DNA of 14,810 bases from an uncultured Bacillota bacterium (GTDB taxonomy: Bacteria; Bacillota; Dehalobacteriia; UBA7702): NCBI GenBank assembly GCA_902766525.1, contig CACXDX010000122.1:1-14810 (forward strand). Direction: 5' to 3'. A program made the translations under genes and the position numbers. Positions 1-6,591 of this stretch are shown here, piece after piece (within the stretch, counting starts at the first letter, position 1; every line of letters starts with the position of its first letter). The notes under the pieces were generated by a model. It was not told the DNA's origin. It ran no database searches and saw only the letters and a list, made by a program, of their open reading frames with translations.

Positions 1-987
1 CATCCAGCCGTCTTCACCGAAGATCACACCCATCAGGATCCAGCAGCAAAGCGGGCACCAGAAGGAGTACATCGCGTTACAGGTCATCCCCAGCGCGGAG
101 CCGCACATGGAGTTGCCCCAGTACCAGCACATGAAGGAAGTACCGCAGCAGAAACCGGAGAGCAGGAACCAGATGACGGAACTATCGATGAACGCTTTGC
201 CGAGAAGACCGTAAGCTTCGCCGATACCGCCGCCGCCGAAGGCTTTGCCGATGAGAGCAAGGATGAAGAGAACAATGACAATGTTCCCGAGAGAGGATGT
301 GATTTCACGAATGGTGATACCGACCTGAGAGTCCATCATGCAGACGCCGTAACCGCCGAGAGAACCTTCAATACCCCAGCCGAGAGCTGCGAGAAATGCG
401 ATCAGCATGCCAAAGAACGCGGTGAGGTTTTCAACGTCAAAGGTCGTACCGGAGAGGACGAGACCGGCGGCGAAGCAGATGATGATACCGCAGATCATGC
501 GGAAGTTCAGTTCCTGTTTTAAGAACACACGGCCGATGATGGCGCCGATCGCCGCACAGAGCGAGGTGATCGCGGCAACGATGGGACCGGACATGGTCAG
601 GGCAATAACATAAGCGGTGTTGGCAATGGGACCGCCGATCATGGCGACACCGACCATCAGTGCACCGGGTCTGGTTTTGAAGCAACGGAAAACATCTCCG
701 AGGCAGCCGCGGATCGCGGCCATGATCATCATCGTGATCGCACCCATCGTATCATTGACGGCGCAGCCGATGCAGCCAAGGACATAGATACCGACGAAAG
801 AGGCGGCGAAAACTTCATCACCGTACCATTCGCCCCAGATACCGACGGCCATGCCTCTGGTAATAAAGGCCGTGTACAAACCATAGAGCATACCGGAGAA
901 AATAGCGATGCCGACACCCTTCCAGAAGTAAGATCTTTTCTCGGCTTTGTACTTTTGTTTAGCCAAGCTTTGAGTGTTAACTCCCAT
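1..987 (-). CDS. DMT/EamA-like multi-spanning membrane transporter, 3' end cut by window edge
   Basis: Reading leftward from the ATG at 985-987, the frame stays open to base 1, giving 329 residues with no stop, so the C-terminus lies outside the window. The start follows an AAGAAGGG ribosome site (998-1005, 10-nt spacer). The protein is very hydrophobic with about nine visible membrane segments. Residues 130-180 carry the pattern typical of the end of an EamA half (GPIVAAI, then a basic/acidic KQEL turn, then a Gly-rich helix), so I place it in the drug/metabolite transporter superfamily. The substrate is unknown. It is unusually rich in cysteine: 16 in 329 residues, eight of them between 280 and 315, alongside many Trp and Met. 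It is divergent from a LysR-type regulator, which probably controls it. Assignment to the superfamily is fairly secure; a specific family name is not. Confidence 0.8.
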   Translation of the reverse strand, partial: MGVNTQSLAKQKYKAEKRSYFWKGVGIAIFSGMLYGLYTAFITRGMAVGIWGEWYGDEVFAASFVGIYVLGCIGCAVNDTMGAITMMIMAAIRGCLGDVFRCFKTRPGALMVGVAMIGGPIANTAYVIALTMSGPIVAAITSLCAAIGAIIGRVFLKQELNFRMICGIIICFAAGLVLSGTTFDVENLTAFFGMLIAFLAALGWGIEGSLGGYGVCMMDSQVGITIREITSSLGNIVIVLFILALIGKAFGGGGIGEAYGLLGKAFIDSSVIWFLLSGFCCGTSFMCWYWGNSMCGSALGMTCNAMYSFWCPLCCWILMGVIFGEDGWM

Positions 988-1054
988 TTTTAACAATCCC
1001 TTCTTTCTTCTTTTTTTACAACAAATGTATAATTTCTTTCCCATGGGCGATCTC

Positions 1055-1083
1055 AATATAGCACAAAAACAAACATCTGTACA
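1055..1083 (-). promoter_or_regulatory. Candidate sigma-A promoter for the DMT-like transporter
   Basis: On the minus strand a TGTACA -35-like box (1078-1083, four of six consensus bases) is followed after 17 bp by TATATT (1055-1060, five of six). Transcription would begin near 1048 and give a leader of about 60 nt ahead of the start codon at 987. The weak -35 fits an activator-dependent promoter. Confidence 0.5.
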
Positions 1084-1093
1084 ACAAAAAAAG

Positions 1094-1128
1094 GTTATGA
1101 TGTCTATTTAAAAAAATCATCGCATAAC
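1094..1128. promoter_or_regulatory. Imperfect dyad, candidate LysR-type operator
   Basis: GTTATG-ATG (1094-1102) is mirrored by CAT-CG-CATAAC (1118-1128), the two arms differing by a 2-nt insertion, around an AT-rich centre. The centre (about 1111) lies about 63 bp upstream of the predicted transporter start site (near 1048). LysR-type activators commonly bind an imperfect dyad near -65. Its position between a regulator and the divergent gene supports this role; the match itself is inference. Confidence 0.45.
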
Positions 1129-1201
1129 TCTTTCTCAATTCGACTGTTTTTAGTATAATAATTAAAAGGAAAAAAATCTTAATCAAAAATCAGGAGATGT
1201 G

Positions 1202-1225
1202 TTTTTTTAAGAATTTTTTTAAGAA
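1202..1225 (+). repeat. Tandem 12-bp direct repeat upstream of the LysR gene
   Basis: The 12-mer TTTTTTTAAGAA occurs twice head to tail (1202-1213 and 1214-1225), just upstream of the predicted lysR -10 box. It could act as an AT-rich UP-like element, be part of regulator binding, or be simple low-complexity sequence. A near copy of the second unit and its flank lies at 12905-12921. Confidence 0.6.
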
Positions 1226-1247
1226 ACTATTTTACAACGTGAAAATC

Positions 1248-1256
1248 TGATATAAT
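1248..1256 (+). promoter_or_regulatory. Extended -10 promoter for the LysR-type gene
   Basis: TGATATAAT gives a perfect TATAAT (1251-1256) preceded by the TG of an extended -10 element. No good -35 hexamer sits at 17 bp, which extended -10 promoters tolerate. Transcription would start near 1263, about 33 nt before the ATG. Confidence 0.6.
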
Positions 1257-1295
1257 AAGCTGAGCGGATCATAAAAAAAAGAAAGAGGCATTCGA

Positions 1296-2183
1296 ATGGA
1301 TATTAACAGCATACGTTACTTTCTTGCCGCTGCGGAACATTTGAATTTCACAAAAGCGGCGCAATACTGCTATATCACTCAAACCGCCATGAGCTCGTCC
1401 ATTGCCAAAATGGAAAAAGAACTCGGTGTTACCCTTTTCATCCGTTCCAATAAAAAAGTCGAACTGACAAAAGCCGGCGAAGTTTTTTACAAACAAGCCC
1501 GCGAAATCATAGAGGCGTATAACAACACCATTTATCGGGTTCAGGACGTGGAAAAATCCTTCACCAAACAGCTGACCGTTATCTTCCCCGATTTTTCCAA
1601 CGCCGATCTGTTCGCCCCCATCATTCATGATTTTCGTAAAAACAACCCGGAGGCAACCGTTGACCCAGTTATAATGAAACTAAAATACTTCCCTTCGTAT
1701 ATTCTGCAAAATAACAATGCCATTGCCGTGGGATGGCCGATAGACAAGCTGTTAACGTCGGAATTTGAAAACGCGATCGTTTCCACTTATTCGGAACGGG
1801 TTCTCATGGGGAAATACCATCCTCTGGCCGAGCATGAAAGCATCTCCCCGGAAGAGATCCGCAAAGAAACCTGCGCTTATCTTTCCCCCGAATTTTTCCC
1901 CGAGAAACACAAGCAAGAGCTTAAAATATGGAAAAAATACGGCATCACTCCCTCCGCTATCGAATATCATGAAACGATGGAAGACCTCTTTATGGCGCTC
2001 TTATACAAGAATCAGATCTCCATCGATCTGCCCTTTTATTCGAAAACCGCTTCAAACGGCATCATTTCAAAACCGATCAGCAGTGAAAAACCTATTTTGA
2101 TGCCGCTCCGTATCTACTATAAAAAAGGTTATATGACTCCCCTGATCCAACAATTTATCGAGAAAGCGCGAGCCATGTTATAA
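1296..2183 (+). CDS. LysR-family transcriptional regulator
   Basis: A 295-residue protein, the usual LysR-type length. Residues 1-60 form the winged helix-turn-helix seen throughout the family: MDINSIRYFLAAAEHLNFTKAA, then SSSIAKMEKELGVTLFIR and a KKVELTKAGE wing. Residues from about 90 onward form the periplasmic-binding-protein-like effector domain, which is divergent and gives no ligand clue. The ATG is preceded by GAAAGAGG (1281-1288) at 7 nt. It is transcribed divergently from the cysteine-rich transporter at 1-987 with a dyad between them, the classic arrangement in which a LysR regulator controls its neighbour and itself. Which metabolite it senses cannot be read from the sequence. Confidence 0.95.
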   Translation: MDINSIRYFLAAAEHLNFTKAAQYCYITQTAMSSSIAKMEKELGVTLFIRSNKKVELTKAGEVFYKQAREIIEAYNNTIYRVQDVEKSFTKQLTVIFPDFSNADLFAPIIHDFRKNNPEATVDPVIMKLKYFPSYILQNNNAIAVGWPIDKLLTSEFENAIVSTYSERVLMGKYHPLAEHESISPEEIRKETCAYLSPEFFPEKHKQELKIWKKYGITPSAIEYHETMEDLFMALLYKNQISIDLPFYSKTASNGIISKPISSEKPILMPLRIYYKKGYMTPLIQQFIEKARAML

Positions 2184-2220
2184 AAACATATTTCCGGACG
2201 ATAAATATAGATAAATATAA

Positions 2221-2250
2221 AAGAGGGCCCTCTTAAAAGAGGGTCCTCTT
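2221..2250. terminator. Bidirectional rho-independent terminator
   Basis: AAGAGGGCCCTCTT (2221-2234) and AAGAGGGTCCTCTT (2237-2250) form a long hairpin of about 13 pairs (one G-T) with a small A-rich loop. T-rich sequence follows on the plus strand (TTTTCTT) and on the minus strand (TTTTATATTTAT). It lies between the convergent lysR and metI genes and would serve both. Confidence 0.9.
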
Positions 2251-2280
2251 TTCTTAATTATTATGACGGTGATCCGATCA

Positions 2281-2985
2281 TTACCGTTTCAGACGCTTAT
2301 CCGAGTGGATGGCCCAGCGGTCGCCCACCGACTGAAATATCTGAACGAGAATGATCAGCAGAATGACCGCGACAAACATGATCAGATACTGATAACGATA
2401 GTAGCCGTAATTGATGGCGATTTTCCCCAAACCACCGCCGCCGATGATCCCGCTCATGGCGGAATAACCGAGGATCGTGGTAATGGCGATGGTGAAATTG
2501 GAGATCAAAGAGGGCACGCTTTCGGGGATCATCACCTTCATAATGATCTGAAAAGGCGAAGCGCCCATGCTCTGTGCCGCTTCGATGATATTGGGATCCA
2601 GTTCTCTCAAACTGCTTTCAACCAACCGGGCCACAAAGGGAAAGGCCGCGATGACCAGAGGAACAATGGAAGCGACCGTACCGACGGTGGTGCCGACGAT
2701 CAAGCGCGTCAGAGGAAAAACTAGGATCATCAGAATCAAAAACGGCACGGAACGCAGCAGGTTGATGACGACGCCCAACACCGACATCACGCCGCGGGGC
2801 AGAGGCAAAACACCGTTCTTATCACCGGCCACAAGCAAAACACCGAGAGGTAAACCGATGATGATGGCAAAGGCCGTGGAGAGGATCGTTACATATACCG
2901 TTTCCCAAACGGCGAGGGGAAATTCATTGAGCAGGATCGGCATGGCATCCTGAAGCGCCTCAAAGGAAAATGTTCCGTCAAACAT
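2281..2985 (-). CDS. metI: Methionine ABC transporter permease MetI
   Basis: Membrane permease of the MetNIQ importer, which moves methionine (or derivatives) across the cytoplasmic membrane using ATP hydrolysed by MetN. At 234 residues it is close to the usual family length (about 217-230). Five hydrophobic segments are visible. The cytoplasmic EAA coupling loop is clear at residues 135-155 (EAAQSMGASPFQIIMKVMIP), the surface that docks on the ATPase. Other family features are the LRSVPF motif (77-82) and the glycine run IIGGGGLG (180-187). The start at 2985 has AGGAGG (2995-3000) with a 9-nt spacer. Its first 8 bases overlap the end of metN, indicating translational coupling. It is last in metQ-metN-metI and ends at the terminator at 2221-2250. 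Confidence 0.95.
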   Translation of the reverse strand: MFDGTFSFEALQDAMPILLNEFPLAVWETVYVTILSTAFAIIIGLPLGVLLVAGDKNGVLPLPRGVMSVLGVVINLLRSVPFLILMILVFPLTRLIVGTTVGTVASIVPLVIAAFPFVARLVESSLRELDPNIIEAAQSMGASPFQIIMKVMIPESVPSLISNFTIAITTILGYSAMSGIIGGGGLGKIAINYGYYRYQYLIMFVAVILLIILVQIFQSVGDRWAIHSDKRLKR

Positions 2986-3991
2986 CGTTTTTCACCTCCT
3001 CGACAACGATTTCGCCGGCTTTTTGCAGATAATCACAGACCTTGGCAACGGCTTCCTCGCCGCCGTCAACACCGAGCAGCATATTGCCGAAAACCTTATC
3101 TCCGATGCAGCGGGTAGAAGCTGAAAGGATGTTCGCCGCGATACCCACGTCCACCGCCATCTGTGTGATCAGCGGCTTCGTCGTGGCCTCGGCGCCGTTG
3201 AAGACAACGCGCAGCCGGCGCTCGTCTCCCGACTCTTCGGGAACAATGATTTCATTCCCTTCGGGGAAGACCAGGCGGCGGGCGGCAGCCGATCTGGGAT
3301 TGGCAAAAACGGAACCGACTTCGCCCTCTTCCACCACGACGCCTTCGTCGAGAATGGCGACGCGTTCGCAAACTTCCTCAATAACACTCATTTGGTGCGT
3401 GATGATGATCACCGTGATACCGAAGTTCCTGTTGATCTCACGGATTAATTTTAAAATAGAATGGGTCGTTTTCGGATCCAGCGCGCTGGTGGCCTCGTCG
3501 CAGAGAAGCACCTCGGGCTCGGTGGCCAGCGCGCGGGCAATGGCCACACGCTGTTTTTGACCGCCGGAAAGCTGAGCGGGATAGGAATTGGCCTTATCGG
3601 GAAGGCCCACGGTTTCCAGTAATTCCATCGCTTTTTTTTTGGCTTCGGCCCGGTTCATTCCGGCCAGTTCCAAAGGGAAACATACATTTTTCAGACAGGT
3701 TCGCTGCATCAAAAGGTTGAATCCCTGAAAGATCATGGTGATATTGCGGCGTATCCGGCGAAGCTCGTTTTCGGACAAAGCGCCGATATCCCGATCGTCA
3801 ATGATCACACTGCCCTCGGTGGGGCGTTCCAGCATATTGATGCAGCGCACGAGCGTGCTTTTGCCGGCTCCGCTCATGCCGATGATTCCGTATATTTCTC
3901 CGTTCCGGATCGTCAGATTCACATCCTTTAAAGCTTCGACTTTACCGTCCGCCGTTACAAAGGACTTGGAAAGATGTTTCAACTCGATCAT
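2978..3991 (-). CDS. metN: Methionine ABC transporter ATP-binding protein MetN
   Basis: ATPase of the methionine importer, 337 residues. The ABC domain occupies about 1-240: Walker A GMSGAGKST (38-46), Q-loop Gln89, signature LSGGQKQR (141-148), Walker B VLLCDE (161-166) and switch His199 (ITHQ). The C-terminal region (about 258-334) is the ACT-like NIL domain that in MetN proteins binds intracellular methionine and shuts the transporter down (trans-inhibition); it appears intact, containing PLITQMAVDVGIAANILSA. The start has GGAGG (4001-4005) with a 9-nt spacer. The stop TGA overlaps the metI start. It is second in metQ-metN-metI, separated from metQ by 95 bp holding a strong hairpin. Nothing in the ATPase is missing. 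Confidence 0.97.
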   Translation of the reverse strand: MIELKHLSKSFVTADGKVEALKDVNLTIRNGEIYGIIGMSGAGKSTLVRCINMLERPTEGSVIIDDRDIGALSENELRRIRRNITMIFQGFNLLMQRTCLKNVCFPLELAGMNRAEAKKKAMELLETVGLPDKANSYPAQLSGGQKQRVAIARALATEPEVLLCDEATSALDPKTTHSILKLIREINRNFGITVIIITHQMSVIEEVCERVAILDEGVVVEEGEVGSVFANPRSAAARRLVFPEGNEIIVPEESGDERRLRVVFNGAEATTKPLITQMAVDVGIAANILSASTRCIGDKVFGNMLLGVDGGEEAVAKVCDYLQKAGEIVVEEVKNDV

Positions 3992-4031
3992 CCGGTGTCA
4001 CCTCCGACGTGTTGCCTGTTTTCAATAATGA

Positions 4032-4058
4032 CGACGCCGGTCTTGTCGACCGGCGTCG
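4032..4058. other. Intercistronic hairpin between metQ and metN
   Basis: An 11-bp perfect GC-rich stem (4032-4042 with 4048-4058) and 5-nt loop lie in the 95-bp gap after the metQ stop. On the metQ-to-metN strand no U-run directly follows, so a full terminator is unlikely. Such hairpins often protect the binding-protein mRNA from 3' decay, or partly terminate, so that the binding protein is made in excess over the membrane parts. Confidence 0.75.
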
Positions 4059-4086
4059 CTGTGTACCGATTTATATTATACGTGTT

Positions 4087-4953
4087 TTATTTGATCGCGT
4101 CAAGAGAATCCTGCTTGCCGCCGTAGAATCCCATCGGTTCCACATGAATGGCCGCAGCGGAGACGATGTGCGTACCGTTTTCCGCGTTGAAGTCATCGAG
4201 ATAGGGAAGATGCTGGAAGTAATTGGCGTCGAATTCGCCGCTTTCGACGACATTGTTGGGCTGAACATAATCGGTGAATTCGGTCACCTTCAAGGTGATA
4301 TCTTTTTCCGCCAGAATTTCGGCGACGACGGCGAGGATCTCGGCGTGAGGTGTGGGAGAAGCGGCCACACTGATGGTGGTTCCGGCAAGAGCGTCATAAT
4401 CGACGGATTCGTCAAAACCGTCTCCGGGTTCTTCAACGACACTGACGACGGCGCCGTCATAGCTGTCGTTGATGAAATCGGCAACCTTTTTGCTTTCAAG
4501 GGCGGCGACAAGCGCCTTGATGGTGTCGCTGTTTTCATTCCCCTCCTTCACGGCAAGGATATTGCTGTAAGCCGAAGAAGAACCTTCAATGGCAAGGGAA
4601 TCGGCGGTGGGATTGATACCGGCTTCAATGGCATAATTGGAATTGATTACGGCATAGTCCACGTCCTGAAGAACGTTGGGGATCTGAGCGGCTTCAACTT
4701 CGTTGAAGGTCAGATTGTAGGGGTTGTCCGTGATGTCGTTGACGGTGGCGGTGATCCCGGCTTCTTCATCAAGGGTAATATAACCCAGTTCCTGGAGAAG
4801 AAGGAGCGCGCGGGCTTCATTGGTCGTGTCGTTGGGAATGGCGACGCTGAGTTCGGCGGCGGCTTCTTCATCACTGCCGCCGCAGGCTGTGAGACCGCAG
4901 ACAGCGCCGAGGCAAAGCGCCAGGGTTAAAATAAGGACGAGTGCTTTCTTCAT
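4087..4953 (-). CDS. metQ: Circularly permuted MetQ/NlpA-type methionine-binding lipoprotein
   Basis: Substrate-binding lipoprotein of the MetNI importer, 288 residues. A signal peptide (1-23) ends in lipobox LTAC with Cys24 as lipidation site, then a short acidic/Ala linker. The order of the binding domain is reversed relative to the family. Residues 35-173 (VAIPNDTTN at 37-45, EVEAAQIP, AVINSNYA at 101-108, ending DGAVVSVV) match what is normally the second half of MetQ. Residues 192-288 (PTPHAEI at 200-206, EFTDYVQPN at 225-233, FDANYFQH at 241-248, VEPMGFY at 271-277, ending SLDAIK) match what is normally the first half. The two are joined by an acidic linker (about 174-191). In canonical MetQ, SLDEL runs straight into the PND.TN segment; here SLDAIK is the C-terminus. 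All blocks appear once and complete, so this is a permutation, not a duplication or truncation. The start has AAGGAG (4964-4969) at 10 nt. First gene of metQ-metN-metI. Confidence 0.93.
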   Translation of the reverse strand: MKKALVLILTLALCLGAVCGLTACGGSDEEAAAELSVAIPNDTTNEARALLLLQELGYITLDEEAGITATVNDITDNPYNLTFNEVEAAQIPNVLQDVDYAVINSNYAIEAGINPTADSLAIEGSSSAYSNILAVKEGNENSDTIKALVAALESKKVADFINDSYDGAVVSVVEEPGDGFDESVDYDALAGTTISVAASPTPHAEILAVVAEILAEKDITLKVTEFTDYVQPNNVVESGEFDANYFQHLPYLDDFNAENGTHIVSAAAIHVEPMGFYGGKQDSLDAIK

Positions 4954-5030
4954 TGGTTTTTTTCTCCTTTTATTTTTTCTTCGTTTTATTATATATAAAT
5001 TTTATTATCCTAAATCTCCGTACATGCTAA

Positions 5031-5059
5031 ATCATATCACGAAAATCAAAAAAAAACAA
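5031..5059 (-). promoter_or_regulatory. Candidate sigma-A promoter of the metQNI operon
   Basis: Minus strand: TTGTTT (5054-5059), 17-bp spacer, TATGAT (5031-5036) with an upstream TG one base before it (extended -10). The predicted leader to metQ is only about 70 nt and AT-rich. It shows no SAM-riboswitch or T-box elements, so those common methionine controls are not visible here. A TATAAT nearer the gene (4988-4993) is an alternative -10 with a poor -35. Confidence 0.5.
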
Positions 5060-5087
5060 GAAAAACCTTCTTCCTCTCTGTTTTTTT

Positions 5088-5148
5088 GACATCGGCAAAA
5101 TAAAACCAGGCAACCGTTTCACCGGTTATTTCCAAAAAGAAACGATGT
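5088..5148. other. Nested inverted repeats in the metQ-CmpB intergenic region
   Basis: ACATCG (5089-5094) pairs with CGATGT (5143-5148), enclosing a second stem AACCG (5112-5116) / CGGTT (5123-5127). The 308-bp gap between metQ (ends 4953) and the gene at 5262 otherwise holds the metQ promoter and A/T tracts. The element is upstream of the predicted metQ start site, so it is not a metQ leader. If transcribed it would be in the leader of the 5262 gene. It does not match any riboswitch class I recognise. It could be chance or a protein-binding site. Confidence 0.3.
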
Positions 5149-5261
5149 TGTCTCCGTCGCGCTTTTAGCGATTTTTAAAAGACATCAGGAAAAATTTCCG
5201 TCCCATAAAAAAATAAAAAAAGCAGATACTTTTTTTAGAACATAAAAGAGACGGTGATCTT

Positions 5262-5675
5262 ATGGAAAAAACAATCGCGCCGTCGATCTTTTTTCTGATC
5301 GGCGGCGGCCTTTACTGTCTTCTGGAAATTGCGTGGCGGGGACAAAGTCATTGGACCATGTTTATCATCGGCGGGCTTTGTTTTCTTATTTTATATGCGA
5401 TCAATCACAAACTCAAAAACAGCTGTTCCGTTTTTCTGCGCTGTCTCACGGGAGCGACAGCGATCACCGCCGTGGAATTCATCAGCGGCTGCGTTTTCAA
5501 TTTACGTCTTTCCTGGCATATCTGGGATTACAGTAACGCGCCCTTCAATCTGCTGGGACAGATCTGCTTAAAATACTGCATTTTCTGGTTCCTGCTGACA
5601 CTGCCGATCGTTCTCTTCGGAGATCATCTCATGTTCGCCATCAAAAAGCTATTGCGCCGCTTTACGCTTCATTAA
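5262..5675 (+). CDS. Small CmpB-type (putative ABC-transporter type IV) membrane protein
   Basis: A 137-residue integral membrane protein with four predicted helices (about 8-24, 31-48, 58-77, 98-119) and a basic C-terminal tail. The stretch VEFISGCVFN (71-80), then WDYSNAPFNLLGQICL (88-103), followed by a Trp-containing helix, is characteristic of the CmpB-like family (Pfam PF06541, annotated as a putative ABC-transporter permease but without a proven function). I recognise the family by these motifs; the activity is unknown. The start is chosen at the first ATG with a full first helix; the ribosome site is weak (AGAGACGGTGAT, 5248-5258). It stands alone, with no ATPase next to it. Its last 14 bases overlap the 3' end of the convergent rsmA and no terminator lies between them. 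Confidence 0.8.
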   Translation: MEKTIAPSIFFLIGGGLYCLLEIAWRGQSHWTMFIIGGLCFLILYAINHKLKNSCSVFLRCLTGATAITAVEFISGCVFNLRLSWHIWDYSNAPFNLLGQICLKYCIFWFLLTLPIVLFGDHLMFAIKKLLRRFTLH

Positions 5676-6540
5676 AATAAAAATAAGCATTGGCGAGAGC
5701 GGCATATTCCTCAAAGGAAAGAGTCTCTCCCCGGCGTTTGCCGTCAATACCGCATTGTGCCAGCAGCAACGAAACATCTTCCTTTTTTTCAAACAGATCA
5801 CTGTTTTTCAAAGCGTTTGACAGCGTTTTGCGGCGCTGGGCAAATCCGGCTTTCACAAATCTGCGGAAAATCCGGCGATCCTTCACCTCAAAAGGCGGAC
5901 AAACCCGTTTTTTCAGACGGAGCACCGCCGAATCAACATTGGGACGGGGATAAAAGGATGCCGCCGGAACGGTGAAAAGGATCTCGGCATCGGCGTCGTA
6001 AGCGGTCATCAGCGTCAAAACGCCGTAGTCCTTGCCGCCGGGAGAGGCAACGATACGCTCCGCGACTTCCTTTTGCACCATGATCACCATTTCTTCCCAC
6101 GCATCTTTCTGCTCCAAAAAAGAAAAAAGCAGCGGGGTAGTGATATAGTAGGGCAGATTGGCCACGATCTTAAAGGGACGGACAAAGCCTCTGCGGGCGG
6201 GAGCATCCGCCAGCTCCGACATGGATAATTTAAGGGCATCCCCCTCGACGATACGAACTTTATCGTTTTCGGCGAAGATATCCTCTAATATTCGGCAGAG
6301 GGAAGCATCCAACTCAACACTGGTGACATCGCCGAAGGCAGCACTGAGTTTTTCCGTCAGGAAACCCATGCCGGGTCCGATCTCCAAAACTTTATCTTCG
6401 GGATCGGGAGATGCTCCCGCGACGATGCGGTCGAGTATCGCTTCGTCGATCAAAAAGTTCTGGCCCAAACTCTTATCAAAACGAAAATGATATTTGTTCA
6501 TCCACACGCTGATACGCGTCTCATAAGAAAAATTTTTCAT
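5662..6540 (-). CDS. rsmA: 16S rRNA (adenine1518/1519-N6)-dimethyltransferase RsmA
   Basis: Dimethylates two adjacent adenines in helix 45 of 16S rRNA during 30S maturation; loss of the activity classically gives kasugamycin resistance. The 292-residue length is standard. Visible are KSLGQNFLID (23-32), SAM-binding motif I EIGPGMGFLTE (53-63), the acidic SVELD (74-78), GDA (100-102), and catalytic motif IV NLPYYIT (128-134). Further on is the family stretch FYPRPNVDSAVLRL. The annotated ATG (6540) has no good ribosome site. It is only six bases downstream of a strong extended -10 box, so the message may be leaderless. A second in-frame Met at residue 14 (6501) would still leave the SLGQNFL region intact. 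It lies 51 bp after yabG and could also be read from that promoter. It converges on the CmpB-like gene with a 14-nt overlap. Confidence 0.97.
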   Translation of the reverse strand: MKNFSYETRISVWMNKYHFRFDKSLGQNFLIDEAILDRIVAGASPDPEDKVLEIGPGMGFLTEKLSAAFGDVTSVELDASLCRILEDIFAENDKVRIVEGDALKLSMSELADAPARRGFVRPFKIVANLPYYITTPLLFSFLEQKDAWEEMVIMVQKEVAERIVASPGGKDYGVLTLMTAYDADAEILFTVPAASFYPRPNVDSAVLRLKKRVCPPFEVKDRRIFRRFVKAGFAQRRKTLSNALKNSDLFEKKEDVSLLLAQCGIDGKRRGETLSFEEYAALANAYFYFNEA

Positions 6541-6546
6541 GACGTC

Positions 6547-6575
6547 ATTATAGCACAGTTTCTCTTAAGGAGCAA
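6547..6575 (-). promoter_or_regulatory. Extended -10 promoter immediately in front of rsmA
   Basis: Minus strand: TTGCTC (6570-6575), 17-bp spacer, perfect TATAAT (6547-6552) with TGC just before it (extended -10). Six bases separate the box from the rsmA ATG, placing transcription start at or next to the start codon. Confidence 0.55.
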
Positions 6576-6591
6576 CACCGAAGCCCTTCAT

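Noticed and set aside
4009..4929. 306-residue plus-strand frame opposite metQ
   Set aside because: It is a shadow of metQ on the other strand; the minus-strand product has a lipobox and clear MetQ family motifs.
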